Notes: generated by a model not told the origin, from the letters alone. A stretch of 64,000 nucleotides of DNA from Roseobacter sp. HKCCD6576-2 (GCF_013179285.1 NZ_WVNW01000001.1:1364001-1428000); one strand, 5' to 3'; counted from the first letter of the stretch, positions 1-9,335 are shown. A program made the numbers and translations.

Positions 1-2
1 TG

Positions 3-1289
3 CGCGTCTCGCTGATCAACCTGCTGGAGGCCGCGGGGTGGCGGGCCGAAGCGGTCTCTCGCGCGGCGCAGGTCGAGGCGCTTTGGCCCGAGTTGCAGCC
101 CGATGTTATCCTGTCGGATGTGCGGATGCCGGGCATGTCTGGCCTGGAGCTTCTGGCCAGCCTCGACCAGAGTATCGCACCGCCTTTGGTGCTGATCTCC
201 GCCCATGGCGACATCCCGACAGCGGTGCAGGCGATGCAGGACGGGGCCTATAGTTTCGTGGAGAAACCTTATGAGCCGCGCCGTCTTCTGACCATCCTGC
301 GCCATGCCGCCGAACAACACCGCATGGCAAAGGGTACCGAGCGGCTGAAGGTGCAACTGGCGCGCCTCTCCGGGCTCGACCGGCTTCTGATCGGTCAGAC
401 CGCGGAGATCGCAGCGCTGCGCGAAGAGATCTTGGACTTGGCCGAGATCGATATGCCGGTGCTGCTGCAAGGCGAGACCGGGACCGGCAAAGAACTGGTC
501 GCCCGCGCGTTGCATGATCTGGGGCCGCGTGCCGCCGCGCCCTTCCTGCCATTAAATTGCGCCGCGATCCCGCCGGATCAATTCGAGACAGAGATGTTCG
601 GCGTGAAAGGCAGCCATGCGGGTAAGTTGATCGCGGCCAGCGGCGGTACGTTGTTCCTGGATGAGATCAGCGCGTGCCCCCTGCCGGTTCAGGCGAAATT
701 GCTGCGGGTGATCGAGGATCAAGAGATCACCCCGATCGGCAGCACGACGCCGGTTGCAGTGCGCTTCCGGGTCATCTCAGCCTCCAATCTCGACACCGAG
801 CAGGCGGTGCAGGACGGCCATTTGCGCCAGGATTTGCTCTATCGGTTGAACACAATGGTGTTGACCCTGCCGCCGCTCCGGCACCGCCGTGATGATCTGG
901 TGCTGCTTTACACCCATTTCCTGCAAGAGTTTGGCCAGGTTTATGAGGTCACCCCGCCGGAGCTTGGCCCTGAGGATGTGGCGGCCTTGCTGGCGCATGA
1001 CTGGCCCGGCAATGTGCGCGAATTGCGCAACGCTGCCGAACGCCGGGTTCTGGCAGCCCGGCGCGGTGCCGGGTCAGTCGCGGCGGCGATCCAAAGCGAT
1101 CCTCTTGTCGAAGATGTGCCCGAAACCCTGCGCGAGGCCGTGGCGGTGTTTGAGCGCGAATTGATCGGCAAAGCGATCCGCGCGCATCAAGGCCGGATGG
1201 ACGCCGTCGCCGAAGCGCTTGGCATTGGGCGGCGGACATTGAACGAGAAAATCGTCAAGCTCGGCCTCGACAAAGACGCACTGCTCTAA
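3..1289 (+). CDS. Sigma54-type response regulator, DctD-like (5' end outside window)
   Basis: Two-component response regulator, probably controlling the TRAP transporter genes that follow. The frame is open to the window edge, so the true start lies upstream; 428 residues are visible. Domains in order: a receiver domain with the phospho-acceptor Asp in LSDVRMP (visible residue 39); an AAA+ sigma54-activation domain with Walker A GETGTGKE (about 157-164) and Walker B GGTLFLDE (about 214); and a C-terminal Fis-type helix-turn-helix (AEALGIGRRTLNEK). The segment between FG and GGTLFLDE is about 8 residues shorter than in NtrC or DctD and the GAFTGA loop is absent, so sigma54 contact is doubtful. 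The partner sensor kinase is presumably upstream of the window. The family is clear; the target genes are inferred from position. Confidence 0.9.
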   Translation, partial: RVSLINLLEAAGWRAEAVSRAAQVEALWPELQPDVILSDVRMPGMSGLELLASLDQSIAPPLVLISAHGDIPTAVQAMQDGAYSFVEKPYEPRRLLTILRHAAEQHRMAKGTERLKVQLARLSGLDRLLIGQTAEIAALREEILDLAEIDMPVLLQGETGTGKELVARALHDLGPRAAAPFLPLNCAAIPPDQFETEMFGVKGSHAGKLIAASGGTLFLDEISACPLPVQAKLLRVIEDQEITPIGSTTPVAVRFRVISASNLDTEQAVQDGHLRQDLLYRLNTMVLTLPPLRHRRDDLVLLYTHFLQEFGQVYEVTPPELGPEDVAALLAHDWPGNVRELRNAAERRVLAARRGAGSVAAAIQSDPLVEDVPETLREAVAVFERELIGKAIRAHQGRMDAVAEALGIGRRTLNEKIVKLGLDKDALL

Positions 1290-1292
1290 GCT

Positions 1293-1308
1293 CTGCGGAT
1301 TTCCGCAG
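1293..1308 (+). terminator. Short hairpin after the response regulator gene
   Basis: A perfect 7-bp inverted repeat (CTGCGGA and TCCGCAG around TT) starts 3 bases after the stop codon. No U-tract follows, so it is at best a weak or factor-dependent terminator. Confidence 0.3.
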
Positions 1309-1407
1309 GGCAGGGCGGATCCTGTCGGCAAAATCTCTCATAGGCAAAGCCACACGAATCCGTGATGCTGCGCAGACCGACATATGCAGGATCCAGGGAG
1401 GAGACCC

Positions 1408-2418
1408 ATGCAGAAGATTTTAACCGGAACCACCGCCGTCATTCTGTCCGCCAGTTTCGTGACCGAGGCGCTCGCAACCGAATGGAACGTCTCCGTTTGG
1501 GGCACACGTCGTGCGTTTACCGAACATGTGGAACGCCTCGCCGAACTGGTGTCTGAGCGCACCGATGGTGAGTTCACCATGAACATCTCTTACGGCGGCC
1601 TCTCAGGCAACCGCGAGAACCTTGATGGGATTTCGATCGGCGCGTTTGAGATGGCGCAGTTCTGCGCTGGCTATCACCGGGACAAAAACCCTTCGATCAC
1701 CGTGCTGGAATTGCCGTTCCTCGGCGTGACCACGTTGCAGCAAGAACGCGAGATCAGCCAAGCGCTTTATCAGCATCCGGCGGTTCAGGCCGATCTGGGG
1801 CGCTGGAACGCGACGCTGCTGATGCCGTCGCCCTTGCCGCAATACAACATCGTCGGCAGCGGTGATGCGCCCGCAACACTGGCCGATTTTGAAGGCCTGG
1901 CTGTTCGTGCGACCGGCGGTATCGGTGCCGCGATGGAGACCGTGGGTGCGGTTCCGACCTCGATGTCGGCCACCGAAGTGCGCCAGGCGATGGATAGCGG
2001 CGTTGTGACCGCCGTCAGCTTCGCGCCGCATGCCCATATGTCCTTCGGCACTATTGAAAACGGCACATGGTGGACGACGAACCTCAACCCCGGCACCGTG
2101 AACTGCCCGGTTGTGGTGAATTCCGACGCGCTGGACATGCTTTCAGATGAGCATCGCGAGGTGCTTCTAGGTGCGGTGGACGAAGCGCTCGACCACTATG
2201 TCGAGTACTACGAAAACCAGACCATGGCCGCGTGGGGCCCGGCACTGGATGAGCGTGGGATCGAACGCGTGACCTTCACAGATGAAGAGATTGCAGCCTT
2301 CCGCGAGGCCGCTGCTGCCCCGGCAGCCGCCGCCTGGATCGAAGAGAACACCGCGCGCGGCCTCCCGGCGCAGGAGCTTTACGATTACGTCACCGGCATG
2401 ATCGCCGACGGCAGCTAA
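1408..2418 (+). CDS. TRAP transporter substrate-binding protein (DctP family)
   Basis: Periplasmic solute receptor of a tripartite ATP-independent periplasmic transporter, 336 residues. The ATG at 1408 is preceded by GGGAGGAG and begins a typical signal peptide (MQKILTG..., hydrophobic core, cleavage near ALA-TEW). An in-frame ATG at 1384 lacks these features. The conserved Arg that usually pairs with a substrate carboxylate is visible in AVRATGG. The substrate cannot be read from sequence; C4-dicarboxylates or other organic acids are usual for the family. It is followed by a stem-loop and then the two membrane subunits, the standard P-Q-M order. Confidence 0.93.
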   Translation: MQKILTGTTAVILSASFVTEALATEWNVSVWGTRRAFTEHVERLAELVSERTDGEFTMNISYGGLSGNRENLDGISIGAFEMAQFCAGYHRDKNPSITVLELPFLGVTTLQQEREISQALYQHPAVQADLGRWNATLLMPSPLPQYNIVGSGDAPATLADFEGLAVRATGGIGAAMETVGAVPTSMSATEVRQAMDSGVVTAVSFAPHAHMSFGTIENGTWWTTNLNPGTVNCPVVVNSDALDMLSDEHREVLLGAVDEALDHYVEYYENQTMAAWGPALDERGIERVTFTDEEIAAFREAAAAPAAAAWIEENTARGLPAQELYDYVTGMIADGS

Positions 2419-2432
2419 GCCAAACTCGACGA

Positions 2433-2467
2433 GCCCCGCCCGATCCCTCCAGTGGACCGGACGGGGC
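2433..2467 (+). promoter_or_regulatory. Intercistronic stem-loop between dctP-like and dctQ-like genes
   Basis: Two 14-base arms (2433-2446 and 2454-2467) pair at 12 of 14 positions around a 7-base loop. It sits right after the binding-protein stop codon and before the small permease gene. Such hairpins often protect the upstream mRNA or partly terminate transcription, giving excess receptor over permease; that role is inferred here. Confidence 0.55.
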
Positions 2468-2498
2468 GCTTTCGCGTCTCTTTTGAAAGGGGGCAGCC

Positions 2499-3131
2499 AT
2501 GGCTGGTGCGTCTCTGGTACGGTCTGATGAGAGCCAACTCAGTCGGTTGGATCAGACCTTGTTCCGGCTGGAGAAATTCCTCGCTTTGATCAGTGGGCTT
2601 GCGGTTTTCGCGCTAATGATCTTGGCCGTGATCTCGGTCAGCGGGCGGAATTTCATGAACCAGCCTGTGCCGGGCTATGTCGACTGGATCGAGCAGGCGA
2701 TGCCGATCATCGCCTTCTTGGGCATTTCCTATGCGCAGCGTGAAGGCGGGCATATCCGGATGGACCTGCTTGTCGGCGCGCTGAAAGGGCGGGCGCTTTG
2801 GCTGGCCGAGCTTATCACGACATTGGCGATTTTGCTGCTGATGGCGCTTCTGGTTTGGGGCAGTTGGACCCATTTCCAGCGCAGCTTCGATTTCAACGCG
2901 CCGCTCTGGAGCCGCGATAGCTCGATGGATATCGCGCTGCCGATTTGGCCGGCCAAGCTTCTGGCGCCTGTGGCGTTTTCGGTGATCTGCCTGCGTTTGG
3001 TCTTGCAGATCGTGGCCTATACCCGCGCGCTGATCTCCGGCGCTACCGAGCCCGTGGCGGTGCCGCTGGTCGCCGATGCCGCGACCCAAGCCCGTTTGGA
3101 AGCCGACCATGTGTCGGGCGCAGATGATTAA
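2499..3131 (+). CDS. TRAP transporter small permease subunit (DctQ family)
   Basis: Small inner-membrane subunit of the TRAP transporter, 210 residues. Four hydrophobic segments are visible (about 28-50, 65-85, 105-128 and 148-172), with the family segment GYVDWIEQAMPIIAFLG between the first two. The ATG at 2499 has a strong AAGGGGG ribosome-binding site. The C-terminal 30 residues are polar and poorly conserved. It lies 11 bases upstream of the large permease gene and is surely co-transcribed with it. Confidence 0.92.
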   Translation: MAGASLVRSDESQLSRLDQTLFRLEKFLALISGLAVFALMILAVISVSGRNFMNQPVPGYVDWIEQAMPIIAFLGISYAQREGGHIRMDLLVGALKGRALWLAELITTLAILLLMALLVWGSWTHFQRSFDFNAPLWSRDSSMDIALPIWPAKLLAPVAFSVICLRLVLQIVAYTRALISGATEPVAVPLVADAATQARLEADHVSGADD

Positions 3132-3142
3132 GAGGCGGCAGA

Positions 3143-4543
3143 ATGGATTCGATTGATATTGGCCTTTTTGTCACCGGTGGCCTGCTGGTCATGGTGGTCT
3201 TGGGCATGCGTGTCGCCTTTGCCGCGGGTCTCGCCGGTCTGGTTGGCCTGGTATGGATTTTCTGGGCGCGCAGCGATTACGATTTAGAGCGCTTCTCTTG
3301 GGCGGTTGGCGTCGCGGTGCAAACCGCCGGGCAGGTGCCGCATTCGAAGATTTCCAGCCAGGCGCTGAGTTTGATCCCGACCTTCATCCTGATCGGCTAC
3401 CTCGCCTATTACGCCGGTCTGACCAAGGCGCTTTTCGAGGCAGCCAAACGCTGGATGGCCTGGGTGCCGGGCGGTCTTGCCGTCTCCACCGTCTTCGCCA
3501 CGGCGGGCTTCGCGGCGGTCTCTGGCGCCTCGGTCGCCACCTCCGCCGTTTTCGCGCGGATCGCGATCCCCGAGATGTTGAAGATCGGCTATGACAAGCG
3601 CTTCGCTGCCGGCGTCGTGGCCGCTGGCGGCACCTTGGCCAGCCTGATCCCACCCTCTGCCATCCTGGTGATCTATGCGATCATCGTGGAGCAGGATGTT
3701 GGTAAACTGCTGCTTGCAGGGTTCATCCCAGGCGCATTCTCCGCGATCATCTATGGTCTTCTGATCATCGGGCTGGCGCTGACGATCAAGAATTTCGGCC
3801 CGCCAGTACGGGGCTTCACCTGGCGGCAACGTTTCGAGGCTCTGCCGCCCGCTCTGCCGATCGTGTTTGTTGTCGTGATCATCATCTTCTTTGTTTACAA
3901 CCCCTTCGGCGGCGATGCCTGGGGCACGCCCACCGAAGGCGGCGCGATCGGCGCCTTCGTTGTGTTCTTGATGGCGCTTTATCGCGGGATGCGGTGGGAG
4001 CAGCTGAAAGACGCGCTTCTGGAGACGGCCAAGCTCAGCGTGATGATTTTCACCATCATCTGGGGCGTCTTGATCTATGTGCGCTTCCTAGGGTTCGCCG
4101 ATTTGCCAGGGGCGTTTTCGGATTGGATCACCTCGCTTGAGATGTCGCCGATGTTGATCCTGATCTGCATCCTTCTGGCCTATGCGGTCTTGGGCATGTT
4201 CATGGATGCGATTGGCATGCTGCTTCTGACGCTGCCGGTCGTCTATCCTGCGGTGATGGCATTGAATGGTGGCCTCGATGTCTCGGCGGCAGACAGTGCC
4301 TTCGGGATGAGCGGGCCGATGTGTGCGATCTGGTTCGGGATTTTGGTGGTGAAAATGGCGGAGTTCTGCCTGATCACACCGCCGATTGGGCTCAACTGCT
4401 TCGTGGTGGCCGGTGTGCGCGACGATATCTCGGTCCAGGATGTGTTCCGAGGCGTGACACCGTTCTTCATCGCCGATGGCATCACCATCGCACTCTTGGT
4501 GGCGTTCCCTGGCATCGTGTTGTGGTTGCCAAGTTTGGTGTGA
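3143..4543 (+). CDS. TRAP transporter large permease subunit (DctM family)
   Basis: Large inner-membrane subunit carrying out Na+- or H+-coupled import, 466 residues, about 11-12 membrane helices. Family features visible are GGTLASLIPPSAILVIYA, GTPTEGGAIGAF, and the C-terminal segment ending in LITPPIGLNCFVVAGV. Length matches the family (about 430-470). It ends the P-Q-M operon; no clear terminator is seen immediately after the stop. Confidence 0.94.
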   Translation: MDSIDIGLFVTGGLLVMVVLGMRVAFAAGLAGLVGLVWIFWARSDYDLERFSWAVGVAVQTAGQVPHSKISSQALSLIPTFILIGYLAYYAGLTKALFEAAKRWMAWVPGGLAVSTVFATAGFAAVSGASVATSAVFARIAIPEMLKIGYDKRFAAGVVAAGGTLASLIPPSAILVIYAIIVEQDVGKLLLAGFIPGAFSAIIYGLLIIGLALTIKNFGPPVRGFTWRQRFEALPPALPIVFVVVIIIFFVYNPFGGDAWGTPTEGGAIGAFVVFLMALYRGMRWEQLKDALLETAKLSVMIFTIIWGVLIYVRFLGFADLPGAFSDWITSLEMSPMLILICILLAYAVLGMFMDAIGMLLLTLPVVYPAVMALNGGLDVSAADSAFGMSGPMCAIWFGILVVKMAEFCLITPPIGLNCFVVAGVRDDISVQDVFRGVTPFFIADGITIALLVAFPGIVLWLPSLV

Positions 4544-4615
4544 GCCACACTGTCATCGCGGCGGTCGACATCCCGAGCACAACCTTTGGGCGACCTGATT
4601 GAGCGGGCCATCTGA

Positions 4616-4644
4616 TTGACGTTGTTTCTGGATTGGCCTTAGCT
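4616..4644 (+). promoter_or_regulatory. Candidate promoter upstream of the molybdoenzyme operon
   Basis: TTGACG (4616-4621), a 17-base spacer and TTAGCT (4639-4644). The -35 box is good and the -10 box is weak. It would give a leader of roughly 170 bases to the GTG at 4823, consistent with that being the true start. Confidence 0.35.
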
Positions 4645-4822
4645 GCCAAGCTCACTGGCCTTATCCGCTCGCCGTTCTGGCCCTTGTCATCGGTACCTTA
4701 TGCCCACAATGTGCAGAAAAGGCGCCGTCCAAGACGCGCCCATTGTGGCTTGGGAGGGTCTAAATGGCGATAATCGTAGACAGTTATGGAGTGACACCCG
4801 CCCGGATGCGAGGGCGGCGCAC

Positions 4823-7663
4823 GTGACGTTACAACAGCCTGATCTGGATCTATCGCCAGATGTCTCCGACGAAATTCGCCAAACCACATGTTACATGTGC
4901 GCCTGCCGATGTGGGATAAATGTCCATCTCAGAGCCGATGCAAATGGCACGCCGAAAGTGCGCTATATTGAGGGCAACCGCGACCATCCGGTGAATAAGG
5001 GCGTGCTTTGTGCCAAGGGTTCCGCCGGGATCATGCAGCATTATGCGCCGTCACGGCTCCAGGCACCTTTGAAACGTGTCGGGCCGCGCGGATCGGGCGA
5101 ATTCGAAGAGATCAGCTGGGACGAGGCGCTCGAAACTGCTGTCTCTTGGTTGAAGCCGATCCGCGAGACCGACCCGAAGAAGCTGGCCTTTTTCACTGGC
5201 CGCGATCAGAGCCAGAGCTTCACCGGCTGGTGGGCGCAGCAATATGGCACGCCGAACTACGCGGCCCATGGCGGGTTCTGTTCGGTCAATATGGCGGCCG
5301 CTGGCATCTACACCATGGGCGGCGCGTTTTGGGAGTTTGGCTCGCCGGATTGGGAGCGGACCAAGATGTTCATGATTTTCGGCGTGGCCGAAGACCATGA
5401 CAGCAATCCGATCAAGATGGGTCTGGGCAAGCTGAAAGCGCGCGGTGCCAAAGTGGTCGCGGTGAACCCGGTCCGCACCGGGTATAACGCGATTGCCGAT
5501 GAATGGGTTGGGATCACGCCGGGCACCGACGGTTTGTTCATTTTGGCCCTTGTGCATGAATTGCTGAGGGCAGGACGGATCGATCTGGATTACCTGATGC
5601 GCTACACCAATGCGGCGCATTTGGTGGTACAGAACGCGGGTGGGGCCGATCACGGGTTGATTGCCCGGGATGATGACGGCGCAGCTCTGGTTTGGGACCG
5701 GCAAGAGGCACGGGCCCGCCCGGCCTCCGAGATCAGCACCCAAGCCGCGATGAAGGGCGAGGTCACGCTCCCCGATGGCCGTCAAGCCGTGCCGTCTTTT
5801 GAGCTTTTGGCACGGAAATATCTCGATCCACGCTATGCGCCCGACGCCGTTGCGGAAGAAACCGGCGTGCCGGCCGACACGATCCGCCGTCTGGCGGCGG
5901 AACTGGCGCGCACGGCCTTTGACGAGGCGATCACCATTGATCAGCCGTGGACCGATATGCGCGGCGAGCGGCATGAAACGATGATTGGGCGTCCGGTGAG
6001 CTTCCATGCAATGCGCGGGATTTCGGCGCATTCCAACGGGTTCCAAACCTGCCGCGCGCTGCATCTGTTGCAGATTTTGCTGGGCTCGGTCGAATGCCCG
6101 GGCGGGTTCCGCTTCAAACCGCCTTACCCCAAACCGGTCGCGGCGCATCCGACGCCGCATACCGAAAACCTTCCAAATGCCCCGTTGCCAGGCCCGCATC
6201 TGGGGTATCCCAGAGGGCCGGAGGACCTGCGGATTGACGCCGACGGGCAACCGGAGCGGATCGACAAAGCCTTCTCCTGGGAGGCACCGCTTTCGGTCCA
6301 TGGGTTGATGCATATGGTGATCTCGAATGCGGTTGCGGGCGACCCTTACGAGATCGACACGCTCTTCCTCTACATGGCCAATATGGCGTGGAACTCGTCA
6401 ATGAACACGCGCGGCACGATGGAGATGCTGAGCGCGACACATGCCGATGGCAGCTATAAAATCCCGCATATCATCTATTCCGATGCCTATTCTTCGGAGA
6501 TGGTGGCTTATGCCGATCTGATCTTGCCAGATACGACTTATCTGGAGCGTCATGACTGCATCTCGCTGCTTGACCGGCCGATTTCCGAGCCCGATGCGGT
6601 GGCCGATGCGATCCGCTGGCCTGTGGTGGAGCCCGATCGCGATGTGCGCGGCTTCCAATCGGCACTGCTTGATTTGGGGGCGCGTCTGGGGCTTCCCGGG
6701 TTTGTGACGGAGGACGGCGCGGCGGCCTATGCCGACTATGCCGATTACATTGTTCGGCATCAGCGCAAACCGGGCGTGGGTCCGCTGGCTGGGTGGCGCG
6801 GCGATGGCAGCGAAAACGGTCGCGGTGATCCCAATCCGGATCAGTTGCAGCGCTACATCGAAAATGGCGGCTTCTGGGAAAGTGAAATTCCGGAGGAGGC
6901 TCGGTTTTACAAGATGGCCAATGCGGCCTATCAGGACTGGGCCGTTGGGATGGGCTTTTTCGATGCGCCGCAGCCGGTGACGTTTGACCTCTATAACGAG
7001 ACGCTGCGCAAGTTTCAGCTTGCCGCCGAGGGGCATGGCGATAGGCAACCGCCCGACAATCTGAAAGACCAGATAGGTCAGAGTTTCGACCCGCTGCCCA
7101 CCTGGTATGCACCCTTTGAAGGGGCCGGGGTGGAGCTTGCCGATTACCCGCTGCATGCGATCACGCAACGCCCGGCGGCGATGTATCACTCCTGGGGTTC
7201 GCAAAACGCCTGGCTCCGGCAGATCCACGGCCAAAACCCGCTTTATGTACCGGGCGAGGTGATGGAGAGCGCCGGTCTGACCGATGGTGGCTGGGCCTGG
7301 GTGATCTCTCATCACGGCAAGATCAAAGTGCCGGTGCGGCGGACCGATGCGGCCAATGGCAAGACCATGTGGACCTGGAACGCGATTGGCAAACGCAAAG
7401 GCGCGTGGGCTCTGTCGCCGGGCGCGCCCGAGGCGACAAAAGGGTTTCTTCTCAACCATTTGATCAGCGAGCTTCTTCCTCCAAAAGGGGATGGGTTGCG
7501 TTGGGCAAATTCCGATCCGGTGACGGGTCAAGCGGCCTGGTATGACCTGCGCGTGCGGATTGAACCGGCAGAGGCCGGGCCACCTGAACCACAGATCGAG
7601 GCGCAGGAAAGCCCGGTCGGAACAGCGGAGGGCGATGTGGCCTTTGGAGAGGAATGGACATGA
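4823..7663 (+). CDS. soeA: Molybdopterin oxidoreductase catalytic subunit, SoeA-like sulfite dehydrogenase
   Basis: Catalytic subunit of a cytoplasm-facing DMSO-reductase-family enzyme. The three-gene arrangement and subunit types match SoeABC, which oxidises sulfite to sulfate and passes electrons to quinone. With the GTG at 4823, Cys23, Cys26, Cys30 and Cys63 bind a [4Fe-4S] cluster. Cys153 in GGFCSVN is the likely Mo ligand. There is no twin-arginine signal, which fits SoeA rather than periplasmic relatives. The GTG is preceded by GAGGGCGG at good spacing; the frame stays open to an ATG at 4700 that has no ribosome-binding site and adds 41 unconserved-looking residues. The length of 946 residues fits. 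Alternative substrates within the Psr/Phs/phenylacetyl-CoA oxidoreductase branch cannot be excluded. Confidence 0.78.
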   Translation: MTLQQPDLDLSPDVSDEIRQTTCYMCACRCGINVHLRADANGTPKVRYIEGNRDHPVNKGVLCAKGSAGIMQHYAPSRLQAPLKRVGPRGSGEFEEISWDEALETAVSWLKPIRETDPKKLAFFTGRDQSQSFTGWWAQQYGTPNYAAHGGFCSVNMAAAGIYTMGGAFWEFGSPDWERTKMFMIFGVAEDHDSNPIKMGLGKLKARGAKVVAVNPVRTGYNAIADEWVGITPGTDGLFILALVHELLRAGRIDLDYLMRYTNAAHLVVQNAGGADHGLIARDDDGAALVWDRQEARARPASEISTQAAMKGEVTLPDGRQAVPSFELLARKYLDPRYAPDAVAEETGVPADTIRRLAAELARTAFDEAITIDQPWTDMRGERHETMIGRPVSFHAMRGISAHSNGFQTCRALHLLQILLGSVECPGGFRFKPPYPKPVAAHPTPHTENLPNAPLPGPHLGYPRGPEDLRIDADGQPERIDKAFSWEAPLSVHGLMHMVISNAVAGDPYEIDTLFLYMANMAWNSSMNTRGTMEMLSATHADGSYKIPHIIYSDAYSSEMVAYADLILPDTTYLERHDCISLLDRPISEPDAVADAIRWPVVEPDRDVRGFQSALLDLGARLGLPGFVTEDGAAAYADYADYIVRHQRKPGVGPLAGWRGDGSENGRGDPNPDQLQRYIENGGFWESEIPEEARFYKMANAAYQDWAVGMGFFDAPQPVTFDLYNETLRKFQLAAEGHGDRQPPDNLKDQIGQSFDPLPTWYAPFEGAGVELADYPLHAITQRPAAMYHSWGSQNAWLRQIHGQNPLYVPGEVMESAGLTDGGWAWVISHHGKIKVPVRRTDAANGKTMWTWNAIGKRKGAWALSPGAPEATKGFLLNHLISELLPPKGDGLRWANSDPVTGQAAWYDLRVRIEPAEAGPPEPQIEAQESPVGTAEGDVAFGEEWT

Positions 7664-8415
7664 CCAGTTTGCCCGCGCCGTCCGATGTCAAACTCGGCCT
7701 CGTCATCGATCTCGACACCTGCGTCGGCTGCCATGCCTGCGTGATCTCCTGCAAGGAATGGAACACCGGCGGCTATGGCGCTGCGCTTGGCGATCAAGAC
7801 GCCTATGGCGACGCTCCGGTCGGTGCTTTTCTGAACCGGGTCCACACCTTTGAGGCCAAGCCCGAGGATGGCCCGGCCGCTGTGGTGCATTTCCCGAAAT
7901 CCTGCCTGCATTGCGAAGACGCGCCCTGCGTCACGGTTTGCCCCACCGGGGCGAGCTATAAACGCGCCGAAGACGGGATTGTCTTGGTCAATGAAGATGC
8001 CTGCATCGGCTGCGGCCTCTGCGCTTGGGCTTGCCCCTATGGCGCGCGGGAAATGGACCCGGTTGAGAAGGTGATGAAGAAATGCACCCTCTGCGTTGAT
8101 CGGATTTACAACGAGAATATCCCCGAGGAAGATCGGGTGCCGTCCTGCGTCCGCACTTGCCCGGCAGGCGCGCGGCATTTCGGTGATCTGGGCGATCCAG
8201 ACTCGGATATCTCGCAATTGGTTGAAACGCGGGGCGGGTTTGACCTGATGCCCGAGCAGGGCACCAAACCGGTGAATAAATACCTGCCGCCGCGACCGAA
8301 GACCGTGACGCCGGTGCAGGAGTTGCCGGACCTGACCGATTTGGCCGCGAGCCGCGCCGAGGAAAAGGCCGATGGCTTCTTCGGCTGGCTCGACCGCGCC
8401 CTGGAGAAACTCTAA
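7660..8415 (+). CDS. soeB: Four-cluster ferredoxin subunit, SoeB-like
   Basis: Electron-transfer subunit linking the molybdenum subunit to the membrane anchor, 251 residues. Four cysteine groups for [4Fe-4S] clusters are visible: CVGCHACVISC, CLHCEDAPCVTVC, CIGCGLCAWAC, and CTLCVDR with a later CVRTC. ATG 7660 overlaps the preceding stop (ATGA) and follows GGAGAGGA; another in-frame ATG lies 6 bases upstream. The C-terminal tail of about 60 residues after the last cluster is acidic and helical. Translational coupling to both neighbours supports a single complex. Confidence 0.85.
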   Translation: MTSLPAPSDVKLGLVIDLDTCVGCHACVISCKEWNTGGYGAALGDQDAYGDAPVGAFLNRVHTFEAKPEDGPAAVVHFPKSCLHCEDAPCVTVCPTGASYKRAEDGIVLVNEDACIGCGLCAWACPYGAREMDPVEKVMKKCTLCVDRIYNENIPEEDRVPSCVRTCPAGARHFGDLGDPDSDISQLVETRGGFDLMPEQGTKPVNKYLPPRPKTVTPVQELPDLTDLAASRAEEKADGFFGWLDRALEKL

Positions 8416-9335
8416 TGCATCCAGCCTATTCGATCATTTTCTTCACCGTCAGTTCCGGTGCCGGGTTTGGGCTGTTGGCCGCTTTGGGGCTCGCGGCGTT
8501 TTTCGGTCTGCCGCCGCTTGGCGTGGTCTATTGGGCGGGCTTTGTCCTTGGTTTCGGGCTCTCGGGTGCTGGGCTGATCTCTTCCACCTTCCATCTGGGG
8601 CATCCGGAACGGGCCTGGCGCGCGCTCAGCCAATGGCGCAGTTCTTGGCTGTCGCGCGAAGGGGTGTTGGCGATCGCCACCTTGGCCATTGGCGGCGTCT
8701 TCGCGCTGATCTTATTGATCGGCGGCGCGGGGCAGATATGGGGCCTGCTCACCACCATCCTGTCTTTGGTGACGGTCTACTCCACCTCGATGATCTATGG
8801 GCAACTCAAGACCGTCCAACGCTGGTCGCAGTCTCTGACACCGGTGATGTTCTTGAGCTTCGCACTGGCGAGCGGCGCGTTGCTCTATGCCAGTCTGCGG
8901 GTGATGGCCTATGGCGGCGGCGGTATCCTCCCGACTCTGGCCGCGCTTCTGATCTTCGCGGCCTGGGGGGTGAAACTGCTCTGGTGGCGGCGGGGCGATG
9001 AGGCACCGGCCCTGTCGACGCCGGAGAGCGCGACCGGGCTTGGGCATATGGGCCGGGTTCGGATGCTGGAAGCGCCGCACACCGGCGGCAATTACCTCTT
9101 AAAGGAAATGGGGTACAAGGTGGCCCGCAAACACCAGGCCAAGCTGCGCCAGATCGCAATTGCACTTGGCGGTGCGCTGCCGCTGGTCGCGACGCTTCTG
9201 GCCTCATGGGGGGTCTTGCCTGGCCTCTTTATGGTGATCGCGGTTCTGGCGTTTCTCGGCGGGCTTTTGGCCGAACGCTGGTTGTTCTTTGCCGAGGCTG
9301 AACACGCGGTGATGACCTATTACAACCGGGGCTAG
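8415..9335 (+). CDS. soeC: DmsC-type membrane anchor, SoeC-like
   Basis: Quinone-reactive membrane anchor, 306 residues with about eight hydrophobic segments. The DmsC-family signature HLGHPERAWRAL followed by SSWLSREG is present near residues 60-80. The start codon overlaps the soeB stop (TAATG). The gene ends tail to tail with the reductive dehalogenase gene, overlapping by 4 bases. In Allochromatium and several roseobacters this subunit type accompanies SoeA and SoeB; function is by family and context. Confidence 0.82.
   Translation: MHPAYSIIFFTVSSGAGFGLLAALGLAAFFGLPPLGVVYWAGFVLGFGLSGAGLISSTFHLGHPERAWRALSQWRSSWLSREGVLAIATLAIGGVFALILLIGGAGQIWGLLTTILSLVTVYSTSMIYGQLKTVQRWSQSLTPVMFLSFALASGALLYASLRVMAYGGGGILPTLAALLIFAAWGVKLLWWRRGDEAPALSTPESATGLGHMGRVRMLEAPHTGGNYLLKEMGYKVARKHQAKLRQIAIALGGALPLVATLLASWGVLPGLFMVIAVLAFLGGLLAERWLFFAEAEHAVMTYYNRG

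Noticed and set aside
4700-4822. Longer N-terminus for soeA from ATG 4700
   Set aside because: No ribosome-binding site, and the 41 extra residues precede the conserved cluster motif without family resemblance.
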